Origin: Scalesia atractyloides
Taxonomy: Eukaryota; Streptophyta; Magnoliopsida; Asterales; Asteraceae
Reading direction: 5' to 3'
DNA length: 64,000 bases
NCBI GenBank assembly: GCA_947069175.1
Contig: CAMTDV010000017.1
Span: forward strand, 34,357,126-34,421,125
Shown here: positions 10,684-22,386 of the stretch, piece after piece
Layout: each line of letters opens with the position of its first letter
How positions within the stretch are numbered: the stretch's first letter is position 1
Translations under genes and position numbers: made by a program
The notes under the pieces: model-generated
What the model was told of the DNA's origin: nothing
The model's input: the letters and a program-made list of their open reading frames with translations, nothing else
The model's database searches: none

Positions 10684-12068
10684 CTAAACGATAGGAGTTG
10701 AATCTGGATCTTCGGCGAAGAGGACTAGTTGGGTATCTTCGTTTGGGCCGTCATTATCTTCGACAGGATTGGCATTGATATTGAAGACTCTTCCTCTTGC
10801 TGGTGGCATAGTGGTTGGGTTTTCTTGGTTTACTTGGTTAACTGGGTTTGATTGGGCTTGAGTGTTGATGACGTTAACCAATTGAGGGCATGTGTTTCTA
10901 AAGTGGGTAGGGTCGCCACAATTGAAACAAGCTCGAGCATATGGGAACACGGGGTATTGGGGTTGATGATAAGTTTGGGCCATGTTTTGAGTAGGGGAAA
11001 AGGTTTGGTTTTGGAATGTGCGACAAACCTTGCTCAAATGACCATAGCGTCCAAAGTTGTACATAGTCGACAAGGTAAGGTAAGGGGATGGTGATAAAAA
11101 CAGTTGTTGCATCGAGGGTGAGGTCCAAGATATGGCTTCTTATTTGGGTAAGTTGAGTTGGGTGCCACTTGGGTGATTGGGATAGCTTGGATGGGTATGG
11201 CGTGTGAAATAGGTTGGTTACGTTGGATAGCAGCAAAAAGTTGCCCGTCTCTTTTTCTCTTAGGACTGGGTTGAGAAGGGAATTCGGTTTGGGTGGAGTC
11301 GGAGGTTTCAGTCGATTCTTTATCCTTCTTCTTCTCCTCCTTGAAGTCTTTGTTTCGGATTCGGTTCTCGGTGAGCTCTGTTGCTAGCTCCATTGCTGCT
11401 TCCAAGGTTGTAGGCTTGGTACTTATTACAGGGTCTTGAATCTTTGACGGAAGACCACGAATGTAGTGCTCGATCAAACGGTAGAGGGGAGTGAACATGT
11501 TGGGAACCATTTGATGTAACTCGAGGAATCTTTTGTTGTAGGTGGTGTGGTCTCCTTCCTTTTGCTTCAACGAATAAAATTCATCTTCTAATTTCTTGAT
11601 TTCGCTGCTTGGGCAAAATCGTCTGGTCATGATTTCCTTCAATTCGTTCCAAGTTAAGGACATAGCATCTTCAACACCTCGTTTGGCCTTCTCTGTATTC
11701 CACCAAATAAGTGCTATCCCATATAATCGACCGGTAGCATAACGCACTTTGCGATCGTCAGGGCAATCGCAATTTAGAAAAGTGTTCTCCATTTCTTCAA
11801 ACCAATGGAGGAGGGCGGTGACGCCTTCAGTCCCTTTGTATTTCGGAGGGTCGCATGATTTGAAATGCTTGTAGGTGCATTTAGTGGTATTTGATGGAGA
11901 GTTGATAATGTTTTGATTTGCTTGATTGACAGGATTATCGGTGAGTGCTTGTTGTACTTGGATTACAATGTTGGGTATTACGGCAGCCATTTGTTGAGCG
12001 ATTAAGGCAGCCATGCGTTCGCGGGCTTTTCTTGCTCTCGTCTTCCTACGGGCGAGGTTAGAAGACAT
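10684..12068 (-). pseudogene. Retrotransposon Gag, frameshifted
   Basis: The reading frame starts with ATG at 12068 and encodes a 344-residue first part. It has an N-terminal basic segment (RRKTRARKARERMAALIAQQ) and a capsid-like domain typical of plant gypsy Gag (HWFEEMENTF, VRYATGRLYG, ALIWWN, RRFCPSSEIKKLEDEF), then a charged linker. It ends inside a cysteine/histidine cluster (CNNCFYHH..CRLC). Around 11063 the frame shifts by one base; the remainder carries GRYGHLSKVC and a classical CCHC zinc knuckle, CFNCGDPTHFRNTC, and ends at 10684. The complete protein would bind and package element RNA. Whether the shift is a mutation or a programmed event cannot be told here; a simple mutation is likelier. 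Confidence 0.88.
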
Positions 12069-12830
12069 CTACAAGGGATACATGACAAGAATATGAGTTG
12101 GATGTTTTTGGGTTCATGGGTCGCATTAGGAATAAACATTCATAAAATAATTATAGAAAAATAAATCTACTACATCCATAGGATGTCTTGGGCTTTGCTC
12201 GCCATTAGGCCCTACATGCCGCCATACTTTACCTGTGTAATCATGTGGGCCCCCATGAATACCGGTTTTTCATATGGTTCGCACGGGTTTGCCAGGTTGC
12301 GTACACAAAAACCCGGAGAAAATCGAGAAATATGTATACAACGTGTGATATTCGGAATGTGTCCAGGTGTAGATACGGTGACACCTCAAAGTGGGTTAGT
12401 TCGAACGACGTTTGGTGTAGCATGCTTTGGCCTAATAGGTCCTTCGTACTCTCATCGTTGGTCCCCAGGTAGGCAAACTGGTCCGTTATATTGGATTTAT
12501 ACGAATGCCAACCTAGACAGGACGTTCCGACTACCGGTACTTGTACCCTTCCAGTTACTACATGCCCGTCGCAGAACTTACTTTGATGAGATTTGAAAAT
12601 TGCACAAAATCTTTGGATAATGAGAGTATGAAAATAAATTGAATACATGAACATCGATATATGTATAATGAATATGTATATAAGCATGTATGGTTGACTG
12701 TAAATGTAAACAAATATGAAACAAATAAATATCACAAGTTTGTATGTAACCACCTAATCAATTAAAATTTAGGCAGACTATAGTATAGGCTCTAAGTGTC
12801 TAATAACCTATCCTATATCCCTATAGTCAT
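12069..12830 (-). other. Leader of the TR-GAG element
   Basis: This is non-coding RNA leader between the primer site and gag. Open frames on both strands show no recognisable domain. Nothing like the hairpin arrays of the other elements was seen here. Confidence 0.6.
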
Positions 12831-12843
12831 GGTTCTGATACCA
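12831..12843 (-). other. Primer binding site (iMet tRNA)
   Basis: The minus strand reads TGGTATCAGAACC, three bases inside the 5' LTR end. It is complementary to the 3' end of plant initiator methionine tRNA, the usual primer of Ty3/gypsy and Ty1/copia elements in plants, with one change from the common TGGTATCAGAGCC. Confidence 0.85.
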
Positions 12844-13943
12844 ATCTGTCACACCCCGACCCGCAGCGGAAAAGGTGATCGGGGCATGATTGGGTTATCA
12901 TCAAAGCTCATGACATTTAATATGCGTTTCATATTCATTAATACAATTTAATGGAAATTTACAATAAGAATTACAACATGTTCTAACTATCAATCTAAGC
13001 TTCTTTGTTCTCTTCTAAGGCATTTCCTATGTTTTCCTTGCTTCAACCTGTTCACCTGTATCATGTGTAAAAGGGTTTTTGGATCAACATAATGTTGGCG
13101 AGTGAATCCTAAGGAAAACATTTGAACAAGTTTATTTAAATTGATTATGAAATATGTGCACAACCAAACATGAGTAAAAATAGATGTAAACTTATTCAAC
13201 AATCATAAGATATTAAATAAAGCACACATGAACAATAATGGAACATTTAGAGGCACGCGTTGCTCAACTCGTCTCTCACGAGGAACTGATGGGCCTAATG
13301 AATGAATTGTATAAACATGATAATATGAATGACACAACCACAAACAATATAAACTCAATGATACACACATGAACAATAATGAATTGGTTTTGAGGCACGC
13401 GTTGTTCAACTCGTCTCCCACGAGGAACTGATGGGCTTAATGAATGAATTCCATATAATTTGACAAATGAAATAAGTAATCACAACAATATAAACAATCT
13501 AAATTTAGATCACGATATGGTATGGCACAAGTTTAAATAAACAAGTTAATTATTTTTAAGACACATGACACACCCCAAAACGTGTAATTTAAAAGGGGGA
13601 GTTGTACGATTCACTCACAGCGGGTGCGTTCGGTTGATGATGTTGAATGCACGCAAAGTGGTTTTAACCACGAGTGAGATTAACCTAGATAAATATCATT
13701 ATGGTTCGGTAAGTAAACGGATTTTATTAATCTATTTTAGTAGGATTGTTGGGTGTATTTTTGTGAGTTTAAGGCTATTTTCTAACCTTAAAAATGTTAT
13801 TTTTAAGTATTTTTAATTGATTTTTAATTAAAATAATTAAATAAAAATAATAAAAAAATTTGACTTTTTCTGACCGTTGACTTTGACTTTGACCGTTGAC
13901 TGACCGTTGACCGGTTCGAGTCGTGTATATAAGTGCGCTGGGT

Positions 13944-14516
13944 GAGGCTCGAACCCGAGACCTCCCGTACGCGTGCACGCAGCTCTACCAACTGAGCTAC
14001 GTGTCTAACCCGTCATATATCTGTTTTTAATTATATTTATATATTAATTAAGTTAAACAGAAAATTCTTTTTATTTTAAAAACGTTTTAATTGATTCGGA
14101 CGGTGCGCTCCACAGGTCTCGAACCCGGGACCTGTGGGTTATGATAACACACAGTCCACCGCTGGACTGTGTGTACAACTTGTTAACTTAAATGATTTTT
14201 ATTATACTTAAACACAAATTAATTATTTTTATTTCTGACTTATTTAAAAAGCTTAATAATTGTCCGGGTCGATGCAGAAGACCGGACTCGAACTCGTGCA
14301 CTTTGATTAAACATACACACAGTCCACCACTGGACTGTGTGTCTAATTTGGTTATTTTTCCGATTATTAATATACTTAACATATATATAAAATGAATCCG
14401 GTTCAGTTAACAAAAAGAACATTTTTATTTACGCAGCGTGTGTGGAACAGGATTCGAACTCAAGACCTTTGTGTGTTTATTGTGCACACAGTCCACCGCT
14501 GGACTGTGTGTCTAAT
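13944..14516 (-). other. Four tRNA-like modules in the 5' LTR
   Basis: Twin of 7128-7698. Compared with that copy there are a few point changes, including CCCGAGA for CCCGGGA beside module 1 and CTCAAGA for CTCGAGA beside module 4. The D-arm-like stems are unchanged. Confidence 0.6.
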
Positions 14517-14947
14517 CCGAGTTATTTCTTGATTTAAATTATACTTATATACTACCGAACTTCATCTTCTTCGTTGAGTTTTAACCAGAATCGATAACTG
14601 ACTGGTTCAATGTTTTAATCGGTTTCTTAGCGTGTTTCAGTTCATTACGGTGAGATATAAGTGAAAAGAAAAAGAAATTAGGCGAAGAGGTATACCGACT
14701 GTCTTCCTCTGTTTTCCGGCAGAACTCCGGCGACAGCAATAGGCTCCGGCGACGAATGTCTTGCAGCAGCGAGTCTCCAGAAAGCTTGAAAAAGGTATGG
14801 GTGATTTCGGTATAAGCTTAGGGGGTTCAATAAGGCTCGGAAATGGAGAACCCGGTTTTCCGGCGACAAACAGAAGAATTCCGGCGAGTGGGTTTTCGCC
14901 GAGAAAGGGTGTGGTTTTGAGCGAAAAGGTTTGCAGAAGTTCGAGGT

Positions 14948-14957
14948 GGTTTTTATA
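14948..14957 (-). promoter_or_regulatory. TATA box of the TR-GAG element
   Basis: TATAAAAACC on the minus strand inside the 5' LTR is the probable core promoter. It lies about 0.9 kb upstream of the tRNA-like modules, so those modules would be in the LTR part that is transcribed. Confidence 0.55.
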
Positions 14958-15210
14958 GGGCAAATCGTCGATGTATTTGGCCCGATTTCCAACTGGATTC
15001 ATTGGTTTAAATTTCTCCCGCGGTTATAACTTTGGTCGCGGACTCAGACGTCGGTTATAACCGATGTAGCGTTTATGTTTTACGTTATAACTGAAAGAAA
15101 CGTTAAGTTTCGCGAGATTACCGGGATTTCCGACGACTGAACTTTTGGGCGCCGGTTTTGAATTTGTAAAGTCATGATATCAATTAAATGATCTTAATGG
15201 TTAACAAAAG

Positions 15211-15295
15211 ACATCAGTGGCGCAGTGGTTTGTGTGTTGTGTGTTAAGTTGTTGTCGGACCGGTTACTGACCCGGATTCGAAACCCGGCAGAACC
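15211..15295 (+). other. Fifth tRNA-like module, second copy
   Basis: Twin of 8394-8478, with ACCCGGATTCGAAACCCGG in place of ACCCGGGTTCGAAACCCGG. It therefore has one unpaired base in the T-arm-like stem that the other copy does not. Confidence 0.5.
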
Positions 15296-15483
15296 AAAAT
15301 ATTTTTATTTTGTGATTTTTAACAGTTTTTCAAAAACTAACTATATATTCCCGTATAATAATTGATTATGTATCGTTTAAAATTATTTTGAACATTTAAT
15401 TCGCAACGAAAATTTTAACTGACTGTTCGGTTGATAAACGGAGCGGGTTTGGTAAATCCGTTTTTGACGGATGTTACAAGGAC

Positions 15484-16218
15484 ATTCAGCAGGACCATTT
15501 CACCTAAGTGTACACCCACGTTATATACTCACATCATTGCTCCAATGGGATTACTACTGGGCATCTGCCAAGTTTTATGCTTTTTCTCCTATGGTGACCA
15601 TGCCAGCTCTATTACAACAATTTCATCTGTAACACGTGTATCAAATGATCAAGCAATGTGTATACTTATGGCCTAAACGCTTATTCTTAGATTGCCTTAC
15701 ACATTAAACGTATTTAGTACATCTTCATGCTATTTTTAAAGATATAAATCATTTTCAAGTTTTTAAATAGCTAAACAAATTCACCTTGATAAAATTATGC
15801 TTGGTGAAAGATTAGAACTTCACACCTCAATGATCGTTGGACAATACTTTTGCAATGTACTAGCCTCGAGAATCGCACTTGGAGTTCTACAAGTAGCCTA
15901 GCTGTGAATAAACGGCGGGAAAGTGGGTATAGGTGTGCGAGAATCGAGAAAGAAACGAGTCGGTAATGTGAATACATGTAGAAAAGTAGGTAAGAAATGA
16001 GTATTTTTTTTAAATTACAAACGTAGACGATTTACAACGGTTAGTTTTTGAAAAACTATGTTCTTAATAATAGGATGGGGACTTCACCATGAAGAGCTCC
16101 ATGCCAATCCACCACCCTCGTGGTCCAAGCTCCTCTGGCGTAGTGTTCCACAACATGGGTTTTAGCCACATCAGACCACTTCGACCTCCACACTCCTACG
16201 CCTTTTGGTGTAAGTGCA
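15484..16218. other. Flank of the TR-GAG insertion, no gene seen
   Basis: Joined to the left flank ending at 6031 this would be the pre-insertion sequence. I found no open frame that continues across the junction and no known repeat in 15484-16218. Confidence 0.5.
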
Positions 16219-17050
16219 CAAAAATTATGGTAGCCAATTTCAAATAATTTGCATGGTTAGACTTTAGCTATAAAGTTAGAGAGAAAATATTGGACAAATT
16301 ACTTACAAATTATAAGCGTAGATAGAATCACAATTTTCAATACCAAATTAATGAGAATCATGATTCTAAATGCTAAGTCCACAAAAATCATGATTGTCAG
16401 TTTCAAATAATTTACATAATCAGACTTTAACTATAAGGTTAAGAGGAAAATATTTAGCAAACTACATAGAAATTGTACTGTTTACATATACTTATTTATT
16501 GTCGACCATTTAATAATCGAGAGCAAATTAATGAGAAGCATACTTCCAATACCAAATTAATGAGAACCATCGTTCTCAATGCTAAGTACATAAAAATCGG
16601 GATTTTCAATTTCAAATAATTATTACATAATCAGACTTTAACTATAAGGTTAAGAGGAGAATATTGAGTAAAATACATAGAAATTATATTTTTACATAAT
16701 TATTTATTATCGATCATTTAATGATCGGGAGGAAATTAATGAGAATCATATTTCCAATACCAAATTAATGAGAACCATCTTTCTCAATGCTAAGTACACA
16801 AAAATCGTGATTGTCAATTTCAAATAATTAGACTTTAGCCATAAGGTTAAACGGAAAATATTGGGCCAAATACATAGAATTTATTTGTGTTTATATATTG
16901 ATTTATGATTGATAATTAAATGATCAAGAACACATTAATGAGAATCATAGTTTTCAATACCAAGTTAATGAGAATCACGGTTCTCAATGCTCAGTACATG
17001 AAATCATGATTGTCAATTTCAATTAACATGTATAACTAGACTTTAGCTAG
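16219..17050. repeat. ~200-bp tandem array, five degenerate copies
   Basis: A unit with TCAATTTCAAATAATT, CAGACTTTA.CTATAAGGTTA and CAAATTAATGAGAA.CAT recurs with starts near 16219, 16382, 16587, 16800 and 16995. Spacing is 163-213 bases because of indels. A sub-repeat, AATTAATGAGAACCAT.NTTCTCAATGCTAAG, occurs within each unit. There is no coding potential; it resembles a short satellite-like array. Confidence 0.75.
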
Positions 17051-17879
17051 TATATAACAACCACATAATAAAATTGAAAAAAAAAATGACTAGTCTATTA
17101 GCTTAATTAAGCTTGCATAAAAAGCCACACGTTTCTCCATTAGCTCCTTCATATGTGTCTATTTTCTTGATTGTCTCTCACATTCGAAGTCTTTATACCG
17201 TTCGTTTCATTTGTTGGTTACAACATGACCATGTGGACAACAATTGAGAGCCATAAATGTTATCTTAAGTTGTTGACCATCTTGTACCACCTCCGTCGGT
17301 CGCAAAAAACAATGAAGCCACGATACAAAAAGTCTTGTATTCCAAGAAATTTCCAATCAACAATGATGCACAATTTTTGTAACATCATGAACCTACAATA
17401 AGAGGTAGCAATGGGATGGGTTTGGTCTAGTATTGATCATAAAAGTCCCATACCCGCTGATAAAATCGTATCTCATGCCTGACCGAATACCCGTGGAGTA
17501 TAGTTCGAGTAACTATCTGTCGGGTATCGTGTATGCCAGTTAGTTTGTTAAAAAACACATGTTGGGATATCTAAGTACATTTCTTTTTTACTATATTATT
17601 GCATAATTTTTATTTATATATCTACTCATACGAATTAAAATATGACATTACATACATTTAAGTTTTGTCATAAATAGTATTACCATAATTTTCATATAAT
17701 TTTATGTATACACTTCACAGCATACAAAATTTAAATAATATTATCAAATACATATTCCAAAATACGAGTATACATCCAGAAAAATAATATAAAAATTTAC
17801 ATTAATATTTACGATGTTTTACATCAAAATATTGAAAAAAGGGAAAATATACAATACTCTGCGACGGGGTGAATCTGGA
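17051..17879. other. AT-rich non-coding DNA
   Basis: No gene or classified repeat was recognised. An 85-codon open frame that starts at 17869 on the plus strand overlaps the MULE remnant on the other strand and is not believed. Confidence 0.5.
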
Positions 17880-18560
17880 GGTGGCGGTGTCACAGCTAGT
17901 GCGTGAGCGCCCGGTCGTGGAAGGATGGGCAAGCCAACAACAATCAACTATGCAACAATCCCGCCCACCACCCACTTCATTTGAGCTCGTAACTGTTCCA
18001 CATTCGCCTCCACCAATCCCAACCTCCCCTCATAACCTACCTGCTAGAACCGTAAAAAGTGGTCTCACCAACGTCACTTATATGGCTGGCGAGACTCTTC
18101 TTCACCATAATCAGTTGGGTAAGTAACTGTTGTTTAATGAGTTCCATTTCTTCATTAACGTTAACATTGTCCTTGGATATGCTGACAACTGGTGGGCACA
18201 AGGGAAGCCATAGTTGGTGAACACAAGACAGTCGCAGATAGTGTTAGCACCTTGGGGGACATTTATCCTTTTTCATCTCACCAACTAACAAAGCCATACA
18301 TGCATGAGAAACCTTCCCTCGTAAGCAATCAAAAAGGTATGTTGTGATCATCTATGACACGAATCCTACCTCTCTGAAAGCTTTGTTTTATCTTTCTTTC
18401 TCGTCCCTTTAGGACTTGCCCGACATACGATGCAACCCTGTCTAGTGTGTTGTTTGTTGTGTTAAGGTGTTTCTTCAAATGTGAGTGTTGGCTCTCCACC
18501 CTATTGGTTGTACGTTGACTAAAGTTGAGATGTTGATCGCTCTATAATGACACAAGCCTT
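17880..18560 (-). pseudogene. Mutator-like (MULE) transposase remnant, C-terminal part
   Basis: Minus-strand reading around 18514-18466 gives RTTNRVESQHSHLKKHL. This matches the TTNRVES.H..LK motif seen in MULE/FAR1-type transposases after the DDE core. It is followed by a basic helix region and then CLRGKVSHACMALLVGEMKKD. The frame is interrupted by shifts and stops and no N-terminal or catalytic part lies next to it. The match is from memory of the family, not from a search. Confidence 0.7.
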
Positions 18561-18590
18561 TGATTATGTGATTCTAGCAAGTTTTTTTTT

Positions 18591-19147
18591 GGAATATTAG
18601 ATTTTAATAATCCCAACTATTCGTTGTTGGCCGCCAATAGTCTCAACTTCAAAAATAACCATCGGCGGTCCCAACTATTAACATATTGGCATCCAATGGA
18701 CTCTGACTAACAGAACTCTAACGCCGTTAGTCTCCAGAAAAACGTTTTTGGCCCGAAAACTCAACAGTTTCGTCCCAAACCTTTTTGTAACCTTATTACG
18801 GACCTTTAGAAACCTTTTCTAGTAAAAGCCCAAATTATTGAAGTTGCCGGAAAAACTCATTTTTTTGCCGGAAAACTTCTTTTTGGCCTGAAAACTCAAG
18901 TTTGTGGCCAGGAAACTTAACATCTTCGTCCCAAACCTCTTTGTAACCTTAGATCGGACCTTTAGAAACCTTTTTCTAGCTAAAAATGGTTTTCCGGCGA
19001 CCGGAGACTAACGGCGTTAGGGTTCTGTTAGTCAGGGTCCATTGGTGGCCAATATGTCAATCTTTGGGACTGCCAGTGGTTATTTTTGAAGTTGGGATTG
19101 TTGGCGGCCAACGGTGAATAGTTGGGATTATTAAAATCTAATATTCC
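18591..19147. mobile_element. 557-bp foldback / MITE with ~148-bp inverted repeats
   Basis: It begins GGAATATTAGATTTTAATAA and ends with the reverse complement. The arms, 18591-18737 and 19000-19147, pair over almost their whole length with scattered mismatches. Both ends sit in a T-run (nine T before, seven T after), which could be a 7-9 base target duplication as made by Mutator-type elements. The centre has direct repeats (AACTTCTTTTTGGCC, CTCAA.TTTGTGGCC). There is no open frame, so it is non-autonomous. Confidence 0.85.
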
Positions 19148-19639
19148 TTTTTTTACAAATAACCAGTAATTGCTAAAAATAGATATAATTATAGTTGTTA
19201 ATCAGATTAATATGAGAATTAGTTAGGAAAATTACTTTCACGCTTTTGGTCCTGCAATATTCAACAAAATTGGTCATAGTTATAAATGTATGACTCAGTT
19301 GTGTTAGAATTAGTCAATACGGGCCACCTATATACAAACTTCTCCCACTCTATGGTTGTCTTAAAGCTTGGCTTGCAACTTATACTAATATTTTCCGATA
19401 TGTGTCACCTTCATAGTGAATGACAAATATTCTCTGATATATATCAATCAGAGCGCGTTTTGATTGTTTTCTTGAATGAATTTTAGAAATAAGTCCTTTA
19501 TTTGTTTACTTTTGATTTTCGAGTGCAAAAATCCAAAAAACAATAAAAGAAGCAAGTTTGTGCCAAAATCAAGAGTTGTGCCCGATTAAGTATGCCCCTA
19601 GGTCATGCCTTGCCTAGACATTCCACGTGCCTTCCTCAA
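19148..19639. other. Non-coding, no feature recognised
   Basis: AT-rich spacer between the foldback element and the LTR-like fragment. Nothing was found on either strand. Confidence 0.45.
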
Positions 19640-19974
19640 GTCAAGACGAAAGCTAAAAGATGACGAAAAATCCTAAAAACTTCACATAAGCATCTCTCGA
19701 GCTAGGAAATGAGTTACGGGGACCATAATATATGAATCTTGGGTAACTCGCAAAGACGAATTTGAAAACGTGGTTAAAAGTGAGGTATGGGGATGTGCCT
19801 CACTAAGCACAGGGGGGCGTGTCTCACTCAAAAAGTCAACTCTTACAACTTTCACAAGAAGACAAAATAGACTGCCATGCACGTGGGTGTGTCTCACTCA
19901 AAAGCCAACTGTTACAGTTGTCACAAATAGACAAATGCAAAAGTCAATGGCAAATCGTGCCTCACTAGGCACAC
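19640..19974 (+). repeat. LTR-like fragment, left half, split by the gypsy insertion
   Basis: It contains GGAAATGAGTTACGG and CATAATATATGAA, shared with 1925-1965. It also has a repeated GTGTCTCACTCAAAA motif with GTGCCTCACTAGGCAC. It stops at the left target site CACAC of the gypsy element and appears to resume at 30716 (GGGTCTCACCTC, then a TATATA sequence near 30837). Confidence 0.5.
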
Positions 19975-20452
19975 TGTAACAACTCCAACTTTTCGTTGTT
20001 ATTTACTTATTCCTTTTCGTGTATTTTGTTTATACTTATCATTTGTATTCCGAGATTTAGATTATGAAAAGGTTATGATTAATGGAATTACATTTTCGTC
20101 ACATCTATATCGCATTTAATCGCTAATTCAACACAATCACAACTAACTATGCTACTATACGAGCCGAGTGTGTTGTTGTTTAATAAACACTTGTGCCATC
20201 GCATCGATTACCTCATCGCTCGCAAAACGCAGTTAATTATGTGGGATTACGTTTTATATGTGTTATACTTGTTTATGTTATGGTTTAATATCGCTAAAAC
20301 GCTCGCACACTATCATAACTCGCTCTCTCTCAAATCAATGGTAATATAACGCTTATCGCTTCGCTAAAACGCTTAATATAACTATCTAGTACGAACCAAA
20401 TCGCCAAACGAACTCGTAACGTGAAATAATCGAACAAAACTTGGCCACTAGG

Positions 20453-21520
20453 TCAAGTTCGGCCGAACTTGTATATCACAAGTTCGCCCGAACTTGTCTG
20501 AGCCCCAATCATTCTTCAAAAACTACAAGTCCGCCCGGACTTGTTTCCTAAACGCAAGAAACACACAAGTTCGCTCGAACTTGTAACAAGTTTGCTCGAA
20601 CTTGATACAAGTTCGCCCGAACTTGATGTTCCAGCTCACCTTTTCATCTTCACCTATAAATACCCAGGTCCTCTTCTCATTTGAACTTGCTGCAAGTTCG
20701 TCCGGAGCTCCCCAAAACCGAAACCTTTTGTGTTCTAAGTAATATTCCACCCATTTTCAACTACGACAACGTTCAACAACGATTTTGCACAAGGCCTTGC
20801 CTTCGTTTTCATCAAATCTCTTCTGCTTACGAAAATCTTTATCTTTTTATGCAAAACTTCTGTTTTTCACTCAGATCTATGCTTAGATCTGAGTAAAACC
20901 TTTAAAACATTGATTTTACACAATATTAGGACTAAACGACGTATGTTTCGTTTACTTTGAAGTGGAAAGAGGCGTTGTCAAGCTAGATCTCAGATCCGGA
21001 AGCACAAGGACGAAGTCGTCACTTTGCACAAACTGGACTAAACCGTTCGAACCTTCAAGTTCGCCCGGATTACTCCGAGTTTCTATAAAATGGCTAAAAC
21101 TCGCTCCAAAAGACCTCTTCAGCCTTTGTTTTGCACAGTAGCCTAAGGTTGGAGGGATGGACACTCGATTTCCTCAGCAAACGACGTGAAAACACACGAT
21201 TTGGATGCCAAAACAGTCAAGTTCGCTCGGAAAGCAGCAAGTTCGCCCGAACTTGTCACCAGAGTGGTGACCAAGTTCGTCCGAACTTGACCAAATCTTC
21301 ATCAAACATACACAAGTTCGCCTGAAGTTGTACTAATTCCAAAGAATCAGAACAAGTTCGTTCGAACTTGTATCACCAATCACCAAATAAGACAAGTTCG
21401 TCCGAACTTGTCTAGTTTCTCAGGAAACTTGACAAGTTCGCCCGAACTTGTACTCACAGTAAGTCCAGGCACACAAGTTCGCCCGAACTTGTACCCAAAG
21501 GTACAAGTTCGCCCGAACTT
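20453..21520. repeat. Palindrome array CAAGTTCGCCCGAACTTG, 5' LTR
   Basis: About 16 copies or half-copies of an 18-base palindrome are spaced 20-40 bases apart in two clusters (20453-20710 and 21056-21520). The two central bases vary (CC, CT, TC, GG, TT). One copy at about 20526 reads CAAGTCCGCCCGGACTTG, where both arms changed together. The palindromes flank the TATA box on both sides. Confidence 0.9.
20655..20662 (+). promoter_or_regulatory. TATA box of the gypsy element
   Basis: TATAAATA lies in CACCTATAAATACCC, a good plant core promoter, between the two palindrome clusters. In the 3' LTR the same site reads TATGAATA (29002-29009), so that copy is weakened. Confidence 0.6.
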
Positions 21521-22373
21521 GTCTGCTGATCTCTCAAACCGTAATCGTTTCAGCAACTCGGAAGACTGATCCACTTTTGTTCGCTTACAGGATGATCCAG
21601 CACTCTCCGCAACTCTTCTCAGATCCCTCATCTCTCCCGAAATGCACCAACAGTCAGTATACTTGAACCCCTTTTACGCTTAACACACTTTTGGGTGTCA
21701 CATATGTTCGTATATCAAAACACATCACACAACTCAACTTTTATTCGTAATCCCACTATTACATGACTATACGTGAAATCTGCTGAAATGTATGTATTAC
21801 TTGATTGCTTGTACCCCACCCTTAACATGATAGTATACTAGAGGTTGACCCGCCACCCGGAGGCCCGGGGTTGTTAAGGCTCGCATTTTCATTTCTCATT
21901 TATTTTCTCTTTTAGGATGTGAACACTTGTTTGCATGCCTCGATCAATCGCGGTTTGTTGGTTTACTTGAATCTGAGTAGTTACATAGTTCACAATTGTT
22001 ACGTATGTCATGCGGTGTATGCTAAACGCTTGTTATATCTATTATGTACACAAACCTGTATGCTTACCTTTACTTAATTGTATTGACATTTATTTTAACA
22101 TATGTGGCAGGTTGAGGATATTGCTTTGGATGCTTAGATTTAGGTTTTGCTTAGAAAATCATGTAATAAAAATCTAGGGGAGATCGAATCAGATGTTATG
22201 TTTAAGAGATTTGCTTAATATCGTAATAATTATTTTGGATTGTATTGTTTAATAGTATGGGATGTTAAACGTTTAGATATTGTCGCTTAATAGTTGTTAT
22301 GATGTCTCTTGAGCAATCTGATTCGCCTAGTGCCGTGCCCGATGTTTCCGCCGTCGTTTGGGGTGTGACAGAT

Positions 22374-22386
22374 TGGTATCGGAGCC
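22374..22386 (+). other. Primer binding site (iMet tRNA)
   Basis: TGGTATCGGAGCC lies three bases after the 5' LTR end, with one base different from the standard TGGTATCAGAGCC. Confidence 0.88.

Larger units (their letters stand above)
6032..15478 (-). mobile_element. Complete LTR retrotransposon with gag but no pol (TR-GAG type)
   Basis: The element is 9.4 kb, in minus orientation: 5' LTR 12847-15478, primer site, leader, gag (12068-10684), a repeat-filled region, polypurine tract, 3' LTR 6032-8661. It is flanked by a perfect 5-bp target duplication, AGGAC, at 6027-6031 and 15479-15483. The two ~2.63-kb LTRs are almost identical by eye, so insertion was recent. There is no protease, reverse transcriptase, RNase H or integrase; the place where pol would be is about 1.4 kb of tandem repeats. 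Such elements are thought to be moved by the enzymes of an autonomous relative. The gag and priming signals place it with Ty3/gypsy. Confidence 0.9.
12847..15478 (-). repeat. 5' LTR of the TR-GAG element
   Basis: Length is 2,632. The minus-strand start is TGTAACATCCGTC at 15478 and the end TGTGACA at 12847. It contains the promoter for the element's own RNA and the second copy of the tRNA-like modules. Confidence 0.93.
19975..22370 (+). repeat. 5' LTR of the gypsy element
   Basis: 2,396 bases, TGTAACAACTCC to GGGTGTGACA. It contains an array of CAAGTTCG palindromes (20453-21520) and a TATA box (20655-20662). It differs from the 3' LTR by many single bases and small indels, so it is older than the TR-GAG insertion. 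Confidence 0.93.

Noticed and set aside
12183..12596. 137-codon plus-strand ORF in the leader of the TR-GAG element
   Set aside because: Antisense to the element, with overlapping frames of similar length on both strands and no recognisable protein features.
15431..15676. 81-codon ORF across the end of the TR-GAG element
   Set aside because: It starts inside the LTR and crosses the insertion junction; it does not continue in the pre-insertion flank.
20453..21520. CRISPR-like array from the regularly spaced CAAGTTCG repeats
   Set aside because: Plant LTR context, irregular spacing, palindromic units with mutated copies, no cas genes, and the same array in both LTRs.
20453..21520. Heat-shock elements
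   Set aside because: TTC and GAA are separated by four bases, not two, so the canonical nTTCnnGAAn pattern is not met.
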